From: Chitinophaga qingshengii
Lineage (GTDB): Bacteria > Bacteroidota > Bacteroidia > Chitinophagales > Chitinophagaceae
Reading direction: 5' to 3'
Length of the DNA: 64,000 nucleotides
Assembly: GCF_014529935.1 (NCBI RefSeq)
Contig: NZ_JACVFC010000003.1
Coordinates: forward strand, 806,001 to 870,000
This document shows positions 47,902-55,215 of the stretch, piece by piece (positions within the stretch are counted from its first letter, which is position 1; every line of letters starts with the position of its first letter). Position numbers and translations under genes: made by a program. Below the pieces are notes generated by a model. That model had not been told where the DNA came from, did not search any database, and worked only from the letters and a program-made list of their open reading frames with translations.

Positions 47902-48882
47902 CTAACTTAGTTTTGCGGGAAGGGAGGCCAACTTTTCATTAATATGCTTAACCTCTCGCTCCTGGCTTGCTACAATAGTATGAACGTCTGTTTCCAAACG
48001 TCGGCAGACAATATAGTTCTGACTAGCGTTAACCTGCTGACCATCGAAGCTAATATCTAACGAACACTGGTCAACCTCTATGCTCGATTGCCCACCATTG
48101 AAGATCATACAGGACTGCGGAAAAGGCGGGAGATACTTATACGTTTTACCTGTTCCCGTATGTTCATCAGGAGGGGTTAAAGACGTGGTAAATCGATAGT
48201 TCATTGCAGCCGGGTAATGAATCAAATTGCGAATCATCAGCTCGTGGAAGTTCAGGCTCAAATCAAATCTATCAGATGACAACTGCAAATTATTTACCAC
48301 TGGTTTTTCCCAATCAGTTCGATCAAAATTCAAAAAAGCGATTGACAAAACATTATCTCCCAGGTTATAATTTTCCTTGGTGGCCTGGCTCTGCACAACA
48401 TTTGAAAACAGGAAAGGAATACCAACCTCATAAGCCATAGCTGGATTTATAGCATACTCTATATAACTCAAACTTTCATCAACATTGCTTGAGAATGCGG
48501 ACTTACTAACGGTTACCTCCGTGTACAATTCGTCATCACCTTTCAAATTCAACGGTACTCCAAAATCAAGGAAAAAATAACGCAAGTTCTGGCACTTGGT
48601 TGATGTTCCTGGTACCTGTTTATAAAAGCCGAAGAAAAATTCATCCTGTCCTCTCAAGAGGGTACTAAAAGCACCCAGGAGTAACATGTTATCCTGAACT
48701 ATCGTATAATTCCGGCCCGCTCTACGCAAAATAACTTTGATATTTACCTGCCTGGGATCGAAGTCATTCATCCCAAGAAATACATTATTTTCCTTGGCTT
48801 GCAAGAAAATACTAAACATAAACCCGTCAATTGACCGGGCGCGGGTGGTCATTTGGCGCGATTCGCTATACCTAACAATCAT
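47902..48882 (-). CDS. Candidate major capsid protein (double jelly-roll type)
   Basis: 326 residues, without a membrane helix or signal peptide, rich in beta-strand patterns in two halves (for example NVFLGMNDFDPRQVNIKVIL and QSSIEVDQCSLDISFDG). Its size (about 37 kDa), position before a run of small membrane proteins, and the rest of the gene order fit the capsid protein of FLiP/PM2-like membrane-containing phages. I recognise no sequence motif that proves it; the 369-residue beta-rich protein is the alternative candidate. Confidence 0.6.
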   Translation of the reverse strand: MIVRYSESRQMTTRARSIDGFMFSIFLQAKENNVFLGMNDFDPRQVNIKVILRRAGRNYTIVQDNMLLLGAFSTLLRGQDEFFFGFYKQVPGTSTKCQNLRYFFLDFGVPLNLKGDDELYTEVTVSKSAFSSNVDESLSYIEYAINPAMAYEVGIPFLFSNVVQSQATKENYNLGDNVLSIAFLNFDRTDWEKPVVNNLQLSSDRFDLSLNFHELMIRNLIHYPAAMNYRFTTSLTPPDEHTGTGKTYKYLPPFPQSCMIFNGGQSSIEVDQCSLDISFDGQQVNASQNYIVCRRLETDVHTIVASQEREVKHINEKLASLPAKLS

Positions 48883-48961
48883 AAAGAGCGATTTTTAATG
48901 AAACAATAAATCGTAATTACAGAAGCAATTATCTGTAAGTACAACACTACCTTACCCATCC

Positions 48962-49171
48962 TCATTTAAACAGGGATGTTACTTTTTGAAAAAGCGGCTG
49001 CAGCTTATTGCGGAAGACAAACGCCAATCCACCGAGCAGAAACAATGTAGGGATACTTAACCCTAAAATAGAACTCCGTCTACGACCAACATGTAAAACG
49101 CTTCTATGTGAACGCGATGAGTGAAAACGACGGCGAAAGAAGCGCCGACGGCGACGATGAAAACGAGCCAT
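48962..49171 (-). CDS. Arginine-rich single-helix membrane protein
   Basis: 69 residues. The first ~33 contain about 18 Arg/His residues (MARFHRRRRRFFRRRFHSS and VGRRRSS); a membrane helix IPTLFLLGGLAFVF and a basic tail follow. Such a protein could hold the ssDNA genome against the inner face of a virion membrane. Function inferred from composition only. Confidence 0.7.
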   Translation of the reverse strand: MARFHRRRRRFFRRRFHSSRSHRSVLHVGRRRSSILGLSIPTLFLLGGLAFVFRNKLQPLFQKVTSLFK

Positions 49172-49213
49172 AAAATATATTTTTTATGTAGATGTTCCCA
49201 CTACCGGGACAAG

Positions 49214-49241
49214 TTGCACCATGTTATAGGCACTGGTGCAA
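49214..49241 (-). other. Hairpin upstream of the Arg-rich gene
   Basis: TTGCACCA and TGGTGCAA form a perfect 8-bp stem around 12 bases. It follows the 95-residue gene directly; lacking a T tract it may be a processing or attenuation hairpin. Confidence 0.4.
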
Positions 49242-49529
49242 TTAATGTGAGGAAGTAGCCAACCTCAAAATAACTTCTCTCTTAATTGATTCGTCTGCGG
49301 AGAACAACCAAATGAATTGCCTTAACAATTCGTCCGGTGTCATCTTGAGAGAAAGCGCATGCGAAGCGAAGCGCGAGAAAGATTCTTCATCGATGTAAAA
49401 CACACACCGAGTAGCGTTAGAAACAATTACAGTCCTTTTAAGACTTAAACAACCTAATTTCTGTACTTTAACATCAGTACCAGGTTGCCAGCTTGCCTGG
49501 GCGTTATACGCCGTTTTTTTTTCGCTCAT
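49242..49529 (-). CDS. Hypothetical prophage protein
   Basis: 95 residues, no recognised family. C-terminal helical half (MTPDELLRQFIWLFSADESIKREVIL) looks like a small DNA- or protein-binding fold. The start overlaps the end of the next gene by 26 bases. Confidence 0.6.
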   Translation of the reverse strand: MSEKKTAYNAQASWQPGTDVKVQKLGCLSLKRTVIVSNATRCVFYIDEESFSRFASHALSLKMTPDELLRQFIWLFSADESIKREVILRLATSSH

Positions 49530-49764
49530 AAATTTTTCGATGTATTAATTGTGTGAGGAAAGAAACAACAACCGCCATCAATCCTTTTATTAGCTCATGG
49601 GTAAGATCAGTACTAGAACCCAGGTTAGTAGCCAAAGAATCAACCGTATTGTTAGACATTACTAAAAAACTACTCAACGCTCCGGAAAAGAGAAACTTTG
49701 TTTTGTCTAGCATTTTTAATCGTTCTAATGTACTTTTTAGACACTTCTCCGTAAATGAGAACAT
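49504..49764 (-). CDS. Small membrane protein, holin-like
   Basis: Up to 86 residues; an internal ATG at 49713 would give 69 and reduce the overlap with the next gene. Two moderately hydrophobic segments (FLFSGALSSFLVM and LIKGLMAVVVSFLTQLI) are followed by a charged end (HRKIYERKKNGV), as in small phage holins. The function is inferred from this shape. Confidence 0.5.
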   Translation of the reverse strand: MFSFTEKCLKSTLERLKMLDKTKFLFSGALSSFLVMSNNTVDSLATNLGSSTDLTHELIKGLMAVVVSFLTQLIHRKIYERKKNGV

Positions 49765-49882
49765 GAACCCATCCAGGGCGGCAGGTGTCTAAATAATGCC
49801 TAAAATTGGTAATATTGGTTATGTGTCCATAAGACACATATTTAACAGCGTTAGGCAACTGCTGTTTAACTATGCAAATCAT
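49670..49882 (-). CDS. Small hypothetical prophage protein
   Basis: 70 residues (NAVKYVSYGHITNITNFRHYL in the middle, basic C-terminus), overlapping the holin-like gene in another frame. It is the first frame after the early terminator at 50039-50061. No family; may be real or a shadow. Confidence 0.4.
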   Translation of the reverse strand: MICIVKQQLPNAVKYVSYGHITNITNFRHYLDTCRPGWVHVLIYGEVSKKYIRTIKNARQNKVSLFRSVE

Positions 49883-50038
49883 GCTATACGTGCTTAGTAA
49901 AAAGAATACAGACGTTAAAGAAACCCGCCTGCCTTAATTTGTCCTGGTGGCACAAAGCCTGCCCATACGTAAATACGGACGCTAAGGAATGATCCTTTGT
50001 AAAAAAGTAATGTTTGACCAGGAAATCGTAATAAACAA

Positions 50039-50061
50039 AGAGGCGGCTATTTGCCGCCTCT
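50039..50061 (-). terminator. Terminator of the prophage early genes
   Basis: AGAGGCGGC and GCCGCCTCT form a 9-bp GC-rich stem around TATTT; on the minus strand TTTGTTTATT follows. It separates the three rightmost genes from the virion block. Confidence 0.8.
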
Positions 50062-50067
50062 CCTTCG

Positions 50068-50349
50068 CTACAAATAAGGAAATACATTTATTTCAGGGAA
50101 ATGGTCTATACCGATTTTTCGAGCAAGTAATAATTCTACGTGCCTAGCGGCCTGTAAATCTTTATCCAGTTCATCAAGATAATTGCTTATCGGCTCACCA
50201 TCGATAAAAATACGATCAGCCCTATTTTGAAGATATCCCCTAATATATTCCACTTTCTGAAATACACTAGGAATCCTGGTATACATTCCCTTATATACCT
50301 GGGTCATCCTAAACCCTACTGGTTTTGCTGTTCCCCGTTTGTTTTTCAT
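50068..50349 (-). CDS. Hypothetical prophage early protein
   Basis: 93 residues (an internal ATG at 50307 gives 79). Basic N-terminus, helical C-terminal half with ISNYLDELDKDLQAARHVELLLARKIG. No family. Third gene of the early unit, ending seven bases before its terminator. Confidence 0.6.
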   Translation of the reverse strand: MKNKRGTAKPVGFRMTQVYKGMYTRIPSVFQKVEYIRGYLQNRADRIFIDGEPISNYLDELDKDLQAARHVELLLARKIGIDHFPEINVFPYL

Positions 50350-50710
50350 AGTGAAAAGTGTTTGTTTCTAAAATGCGTTTAATTGTAAAATTTGATGGCG
50401 GAGCAACATACATATAAGGATTTTCAAACAACCGCTTTCGCCTATACTGTTTTACTTTAACAGTGCCATCTATCAACCTGGATAAAAGGTTATCAAACCT
50501 AATACAAGCATCAAGGTCGGCGGAACTCAAAAGCAATTGTCTTTCGCCAGCATTTTTAACAGTTTTAACATAAGCCTCCCCTTTTATAATATGGTCATCG
50601 GCTTGTGTTATAGTCTGTTTTGCGTACTCGAAACGCTTGCGGGCATCCTCGATAAGTAGGGGCATCCTGGACTTCAAAGAGAGGAAGTCATTTGTGCGCA
50701 GTTCTTCCAT
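50309..50710 (-). CDS. Hypothetical prophage early protein
   Basis: 133 residues, helical first two thirds (LIEDARKRFEYAKQTITQA) and a basic region VKQYRRKRLFENPY. No family recognised. Overlaps the next gene by 41 bases. Confidence 0.65.
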   Translation of the reverse strand: MEELRTNDFLSLKSRMPLLIEDARKRFEYAKQTITQADDHIIKGEAYVKTVKNAGERQLLLSSADLDACIRFDNLLSRLIDGTVKVKQYRRKRLFENPYMYVAPPSNFTIKRILETNTFHYEKQTGNSKTSRV

Positions 50711-50779
50711 AGAAAAAGGTTGCTTTAACGTAAAAGAATAGCTGTCCCATATTCATGGGAAAAATGAAAACATGACGTT

Positions 50780-50962
50780 TTAATTATTACGGGTCAACCG
50801 AAATACAAACTCTCGGTTAGGCATTGTATAGCAGTTCAGATAACGAAAACCCTTGAGGTTATTAGAACACCACCGCAAAAGGCTTTTAGGATTGGTCACA
50901 TTGCGGTATTTAGTTGGGTTACCGTCGTAAAACGCGATACAGGTATAAAGTTCTTTGGGCAT
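50780..50962 (-). CDS. Small hypothetical prophage early protein
   Basis: 60 residues, beta-like with several Tyr/Asn/Arg (ALFYDGN-type CIAFYDGNPTKYRNV; NREFVFRLTRNN). Single-stranded-DNA-binding or regulatory roles are possible, but nothing proves them. First gene of the leftward units. Confidence 0.5.
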   Translation of the reverse strand: MPKELYTCIAFYDGNPTKYRNVTNPKSLLRWCSNNLKGFRYLNCYTMPNREFVFRLTRNN

Positions 50963-51347
50963 TAAAATGCTACATGTTTAAGTTAGACAAAAAACATTTG
51001 CCGTGTTTGCTTTTGGGAGAATGTCCACGGCACCAACACCGGCAGCTGCCGGCCCGTTTACCTATGCAAAGTGTTCAAAATACAGATCAGTCCTCATTAA
51101 GCTAAAAAGCTGGTATGGACAAATAAAAAAAGAAAAAATATTAAAATAGCTAGAATGGACAATTAAAGAAAAGCTAAAATGAAAATTAAAATTTTCATGT
51201 CTTAACTACCTCATTCTATACTTATCTAGCAATCCGATTTACAGCTATTTCATATGAAAAATGTATCTTTAAGTATGGCTAAAAAAGCGTCTTTATTACC
51301 CTCTTCTCCCCTCTTGATTATCAACAACTTACAAAGTTGAAACCCGG
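50963..51347. other. Non-coding right end of the prophage with palindromes
   Basis: About 385 bases without a convincing gene. It contains the perfect 14-base palindrome CCGGCAGCTGCCGG (51039-51052), ATGAAAATT/AATTTTCAT (51179-51198) and CAACTT/AAGTTG (51325-51339) just before the right att site. Promoters of the early genes must lie here, but no exact -7 box is seen on the minus strand; a phage-specific regulator may be needed. Confidence 0.45.
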
Positions 51348-51375
51348 GTCTCCAACTTTTTATGTTATGTTAAAT
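51348..51375 (+). other. attR / dif-like Xer site (right end of prophage)
   Basis: XerC-side arm GTCTCCAACTT (51348-51358, far from consensus), centre TTTATG (51359-51364) and perfect XerD arm TTATGTTAAAT (51365-51375). The poor XerC arm is what is expected if it came from the phage attP, while the good arm at the left end came from the chromosome. Confidence 0.82.
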
Positions 51376-51853
51376 AGAATAACGCCATTAAAATTGATTG
51401 TTGATACCTAAAGCCACTAAGCCGTGTTTTCGGCGGCCAGCCAGGGTGTCCTATATCCCGCGAAAATGATGCGACTCCCGGCGCTGTGAGGCACCAGACT
51501 CATTTTGCAGTCTGGTAATGCATGGAATTCGCCACTCTCCCATATTCGTTCTGTTTCGTATAACGGCAACAGCGCTGCAAAATCAGCAACGACAGACTGT
51601 TCAAAGAACAAGCTTTAGGTGGAAACGCTAGTGCGTCCCCCTATTGGGTTTTAAGCAGCAAAAAGATTAGAAAAATGTACCGGCGGGAAAACGCCGTGGA
51701 TGGTGAAGTATGGGGTTACTTTTATTTAATTGCCTGCAAATATAAACAATCAGGGCCTCTTTATGAAGGCCCTGAGAATGAATTATTTCGAGTAACGCTT
51801 TAGTATATACGAAGTACGGCATTCACAATGCTTTGCCAAATTGATCAATCCAG
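51376..51853. other. 478-bp chromosomal gap right of the prophage
   Basis: Holds one short minus-strand frame (51417-51611, 64 codons, no family, possibly a gene remnant) and the terminator of the SDR gene. Nothing else is seen. Together with 40653-40852 it would form the uninterrupted dif region before integration. Confidence 0.4.
51750..51775 (-). terminator. Terminator of the SDR gene
   Basis: TCAGGGCCT and AGGCCCTGA form a 9-bp stem with an eight-base loop; on the minus strand TTGTTTATATTT follows. Confidence 0.7.
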
Positions 51854-52645
51854 CTACAGCGTTCTTAACACTCCACCATCGACCCTCAGCGCGGCCCCGT
51901 TGATGGCGGAAGACAACGGACTGGCGAGATACGCCGCCAGGCTGGCTATTTCAGCGGGTTCAATAAAACGCCCCAGCAAGGAGTGCGGGTTAGTGCTTTG
52001 TATAATCTGTTCCTTTATTACCCCCACCGGCTGTTGATGCTGTGCTGCCAGGTGTTCCACCGCCGCCGCAACGCCTTCCGAATAAGCAGGACCACCCAGG
52101 ATTGTATTGACTGTTACTGCGGTACCTTTGGTCAGTTTTGACAACCCGTTACCCAGGGCCAGCATAGCAGCTTTCGAGACTCCATAATGAATCATATTGC
52201 CCGGTATGTTCATGCCCGACTCGCTGCTGATAAAAATAATCCGGCCTCGGTTCCGGGACAGCATCCCTTGTAATACCTGTCTGGAGAGCCTTACAGCACT
52301 CATTACATTCACCTGGAAAATATCATTCCACTCATCGTCTGTGATCTGTTCAAAATCCCTTAGCTCAAATACACCCGCATTATTGATCAGAATATCTACT
52401 GCAGGCAACTGCTGCAACAGCCTTGCTGTTTCTTCGGGGATACTGAGATCCGCTGCCCGCCCACTGACGGCTGCCGCTGGAAATTCTGCATAGAGCTTTT
52501 GCACTGCGGTGTCCACTTTAGCAGATGTTCTTCCATGAAGGATCACTTCCGCACCTTCCTGCACCAGCTGTCGTGCAATAGCAAAGCCTATTCCCTGGGT
52601 AGAACCGCTGATAAAGGCGGTCTTACCATTTAACTGTAAATCCAT
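51854..52645 (-). CDS. SDR family oxidoreductase
   Basis: 263 residues of the classical SDR type: KTAFISGSTQGIGFAIARQL (T/SG-x3-GxG), INNAGV, FISSESG and Y-x3-K in HYGVSKAAM. C-terminal INGAALRVDGGVLRTL is typical. Substrate unknown. Its promoter carries the same operator as the TetR gene just upstream, so it is the regulator's likely target. Confidence 0.9.
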   Translation of the reverse strand: MDLQLNGKTAFISGSTQGIGFAIARQLVQEGAEVILHGRTSAKVDTAVQKLYAEFPAAAVSGRAADLSIPEETARLLQQLPAVDILINNAGVFELRDFEQITDDEWNDIFQVNVMSAVRLSRQVLQGMLSRNRGRIIFISSESGMNIPGNMIHYGVSKAAMLALGNGLSKLTKGTAVTVNTILGGPAYSEGVAAAVEHLAAQHQQPVGVIKEQIIQSTNPHSLLGRFIEPAEIASLAAYLASPLSSAINGAALRVDGGVLRTL

Positions 52646-52656
52646 AAATATATTTT

Positions 52657-52672
52657 TGTAATGATCGTTACA
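52657..52672. promoter_or_regulatory. TetR-type operator before the SDR gene
   Basis: TGTAATGATCGTTACA is a near-perfect 16-base palindrome 12 bases before the SDR start. A 15-of-16 copy lies before the TetR gene. Confidence 0.75.
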
Positions 52673-52690
52673 TAATTAAGTAAAAAATTT

Positions 52691-53272
52691 TTAGCGCAAT
52701 ATGCCTAGTTGCATTTCGATAAGCTCCTTCAGCTTTTCTTTATGGGGATGCATTCGTCTGGTAACATTAAGACCATTCCAGCAGGTCATTAAATATCTGC
52801 CTAAAACAGCAGCATCCGCGGGATTGCTTACAGTGCCTGTTCGCTGGGCTTCCCGGATGGTGTCAGTAAACATTTTTTCTACATCCTTTAATATACCAAC
52901 AGCTTCTGTTTCCAGGTCGTTATCGATAAAAGCCAATGCTGTCACTGTATTGGCCACAATACACCCCTTCAGGTGTGTATGTTCGTCAGCCATTGCCACA
53001 CTGCGGAAGAAGTCCCTGATCAGGTCCATCGGCGAAGCACTTTGTTTCAGTTCCTTCTTAAAGGCCTGGAAAGCCTCCCGGCGCTGCTGCAATGCCTTTG
53101 AGAAAAGTTCCTTTTTACCGCCCCTGAAAGTATTGTACAAACTGCCGCTGCCCATCTGTGTAGCATTTTGCAGGTCTTGTAAAGATGTAGCGCTGTACCC
53201 CTTTTCCCAGAATATTTCCTGGGCTTTGAGTACCACCGCATCGTTATCATACGTAGCTGGTCTTCCTCTCAT
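52691..53272 (-). CDS. TetR/AcrR family transcriptional regulator
   Basis: 193 residues with the N-terminal TetR helix-turn-helix: KAQEIFWEKGYSATSLQDL, then GSGSLYNTFRGGKKELFSKAL. The C-terminal part is the ligand-binding helical domain of the TetR_C_16/YcdC-like kind. It precedes the SDR gene on the same strand and both have the same operator, so it probably represses itself and the SDR gene until an inducer, perhaps the SDR substrate, binds. Confidence 0.92.
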   Translation of the reverse strand: MRGRPATYDNDAVVLKAQEIFWEKGYSATSLQDLQNATQMGSGSLYNTFRGGKKELFSKALQQRREAFQAFKKELKQSASPMDLIRDFFRSVAMADEHTHLKGCIVANTVTALAFIDNDLETEAVGILKDVEKMFTDTIREAQRTGTVSNPADAAVLGRYLMTCWNGLNVTRRMHPHKEKLKELIEMQLGILR

Positions 53273-53280
53273 TTTATTTC

Positions 53281-53296
53281 TGTAATGATCGATACA
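53281..53296. promoter_or_regulatory. TetR-type operator before the TetR gene
   Basis: TGTAATGATCGATACA, eight bases upstream of the TetR start, differs from the SDR-gene copy at one base. Confidence 0.75.
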
Positions 53297-53400
53297 AAAA
53301 TAAAAACTCCAATGAATCTATCCAAAATTTTCTCTTATCCTGCGTAAATATTACCCTATCAGGATAATAAACGGGAAAATTTCTATCTTTAGCCTTGCTG

Positions 53401-53997
53401 ATGGATACGCATGACGAACGGAATATCAACATTATTTTTAATGCCCCGGATTCCTTAGCCGCAGCCGCCGCTTATAAATATTACTACCGGCAGCTGTATA
53501 ACTATGGCAGGAAACTGACGGACAACAACAGTCTCATCGAAGACGCCATTCACGACGTATTTGTATCCGTGTGGCAGGCCCATAGCCGCAACCCGGCGTT
53601 AGATGCCAATAAAAGTTACGTATACAGCAGCTTCCGTCGTAAGCTGTTCCGCTATCATGAAGAGGCCATCAAACGGATGCAACGGGAAGAACGCGCCACA
53701 CAAAACTCCACACCGGAGTTCGGCGCCGACCATTTCCTGATTCACAAAGAACAGGATCAACAGCTGAAAGAGAGCATTCTACAGGCTTTACAGCAACTTA
53801 CTCCCCGCCAGCGGGAAGCCGTCTACCTCCGCTTCTATGAAAACATGCAGTATGATGAAATTGCCACGGTGATGGATATCTCCGTCAAAGCCACCTATAA
53901 ACTGATGGCCCGGGCACTGGAAGAACTGAAACAGCTGGTTAACATCCCCTTCTATCTGCTGCTGCCAATGCTTCGGTTACTATTGATGAAACTCTGA
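53401..53997 (+). CDS. ECF RNA polymerase sigma factor
   Basis: 198 residues from ATG 53401. Region 2 (YKYYYRQLYNYGRKLTDNNSLIEDAIHDVFVSVWQ) and region 4 (LQQLTPRQREAVYLRFYENMQYDEIATVMDISVKATYKLMARAL), read as separate blocks, are clear. The next genes are a FecR-type anti-sigma factor and a SusC/SusD pair, the standard Bacteroidota unit in which nutrient uptake is signalled through the SusC STN domain to the anti-sigma and sigma factors. The C-terminus is hydrophobic (FYLLLPMLRLLLM). Confidence 0.93.
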   Translation: MDTHDERNINIIFNAPDSLAAAAAYKYYYRQLYNYGRKLTDNNSLIEDAIHDVFVSVWQAHSRNPALDANKSYVYSSFRRKLFRYHEEAIKRMQREERATQNSTPEFGADHFLIHKEQDQQLKESILQALQQLTPRQREAVYLRFYENMQYDEIATVMDISVKATYKLMARALEELKQLVNIPFYLLLPMLRLLLMKL

Positions 53998-54081
53998 CAA
54001 AAATTTTTTGAAAAAACTTTTGTTTTCATGGGGTAATATCTCCCCGTGCTGACTTATATATCGTAAACAGCTAAAAACAGG

Positions 54082-55107
54082 ATGCAGCCCAACAAACCGG
54101 ACAATGAAAAATATAGCGTAACTACCCTGGTGGCTGATCCCTCCTTTGTGAGCTGGGTGCTGCAAGGCAATCCCGTTGCAGCCGCCCGGTGGACCAAATG
54201 GATCGCTGCCAGCCCGGAAAATGCTGCCACCGCCAATATCGCCCGGCAACTGCTGTTACGGATCGGATTTAAGGAACATGTGCCAACGGAAGATGCTATC
54301 ACGGCATCATATGACAGATTTACAAATACGATAGCCGGCCTCCAACAAGCGCCGGTTCAACGGAGACGATTATACGCTGTTTTAAACTGGCGCCGCGCCG
54401 CCATCTGGACTGGCCTGCTCATCTGCGTGGGCGCCGCGACCTGGTATACCTGGCAACAACAAAACACCTGGCAGGCGACAACAGGCTTCGGAGAAACCAA
54501 ACAATTACAACTTCCCGACAGCTCCAGCGTTACGCTTCGTGCCAACTCCAGCCTGCATTACCGCAGGTCCTGGAATGGACAGCTTCGTGAGGTATGGCTC
54601 CTGGGAGAAGCTTTCTTCCGCGTAAACCCGGATAAAAAAGCAGCGGCATTTGTCGTACATGCGGCCGACGCCGATGTCACTGTACTGGGAACAGCCTTTG
54701 ATTTGAAACAACGGAATCATCATACAGCAGTGTTCCTCCTGTCAGGGAAAGTACGGGTTGACTTTCACGATAAAAAAATGGGTAGCAAGGTCTTGTCCCC
54801 CGGCGATTTGCTGGAATACGACCAGCAGCAACAAAAAGTTTCGGCATCCCGGAAGGACAGCAGCTATAGCAGCTGGGTACACGGTAAACTCACCCTGGTG
54901 GACGCTCCCCTGTCTGACATCATAGACATACTGGAACATAATTATGGAGAAAAAATTGTGGTGGACGATGAAAAAATAAAAGAGCGGAAAATAGAAGGTA
55001 CTATATACCTGGAGAATAAAGAAGACATACTCTTTATTATCTCCAATGTGCTGGATATACAAATCAGCCGTAGAAACGATACCATGTATTTCAGTAACCG
55101 AAAATAA
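54082..55107 (+). CDS. FecR family anti-sigma factor
   Basis: 341 residues. The cytoplasmic N-terminal ~105 residues should bind the sigma factor, a single membrane helix AAIWTGLLICVGAATWYTW lies around 111-129, and the periplasmic part has the FecR domain (TGFGETKQLQLPDSSSVTLRANSSL, GEAFFRV, VTVLGTAFDLK) and a C-terminal DUF4974-like domain with LVDAPLSDIIDILEHNYG. It relays the signal from the adjacent TonB-dependent transducer. Confidence 0.93.
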   Translation: MQPNKPDNEKYSVTTLVADPSFVSWVLQGNPVAAARWTKWIAASPENAATANIARQLLLRIGFKEHVPTEDAITASYDRFTNTIAGLQQAPVQRRRLYAVLNWRRAAIWTGLLICVGAATWYTWQQQNTWQATTGFGETKQLQLPDSSSVTLRANSSLHYRRSWNGQLREVWLLGEAFFRVNPDKKAAAFVVHAADADVTVLGTAFDLKQRNHHTAVFLLSGKVRVDFHDKKMGSKVLSPGDLLEYDQQQQKVSASRKDSSYSSWVHGKLTLVDAPLSDIIDILEHNYGEKIVVDDEKIKERKIEGTIYLENKEDILFIISNVLDIQISRRNDTMYFSNRK

Positions 55108-55215
55108 AAATAACAAACAAACCACCATTCAGTCCGCGTACCCACCACAACGCCAACTGCATGCAAAACAAGGAATAGCGACAGCTAACCAAAATCATAT
55201 AAAACCAACTTAACG

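Larger units (their letters stand above)
40864..51358. mobile_element. Integrated FLiP-like (tailless ssDNA) prophage, 10,495 bp
   Basis: The segment lies between two copies of the 20-base direct repeat TTTATGTTATGTTAAATAGA, each within a dif-like site, and is clearly more AT-rich than its flanks. It carries about 18 genes, nearly all small: divergent repressors, an unknown plus-strand gene, a rolling-circle-type Rep, a lytic transglycosylase, a beta-rich virion protein, several single-helix membrane proteins and a candidate capsid protein. There is no integrase, terminase, portal, tail, Zot-like or microvirus gene and no Walker-A packaging ATPase that I can see. Gene order and genome size agree with what I recall of Flavobacterium phage FLiP (about 9.2 kb). 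The taxonomic link is inference. Confidence 0.8.

Noticed and set aside
49884-50087. 67-codon minus-strand frame in the prophage
   Set aside because: It runs straight through the 23-base terminator hairpin at 50039-50061 and overlaps the preceding gene; its composition does not look coding.
40864-51358. Filamentous phage (inovirus) or microvirus instead of a FLiP-like phage
   Set aside because: No Zot/pI-type ATPase and no row of typical filamentous coat genes; no microvirus-type 500-600-aa capsid protein. The transglycosylase and several membrane proteins fit a membrane-containing virion better.
40864-51378. Direct repeats as target-site duplication of a transposon
   Set aside because: The repeats match a dif core and XerD arm, and no transposase or terminal inverted repeats are present.
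51417-51611. 64-codon minus-strand frame right of attR
   Set aside because: No family, no promoter seen; kept only as a possible remnant in the gap description.
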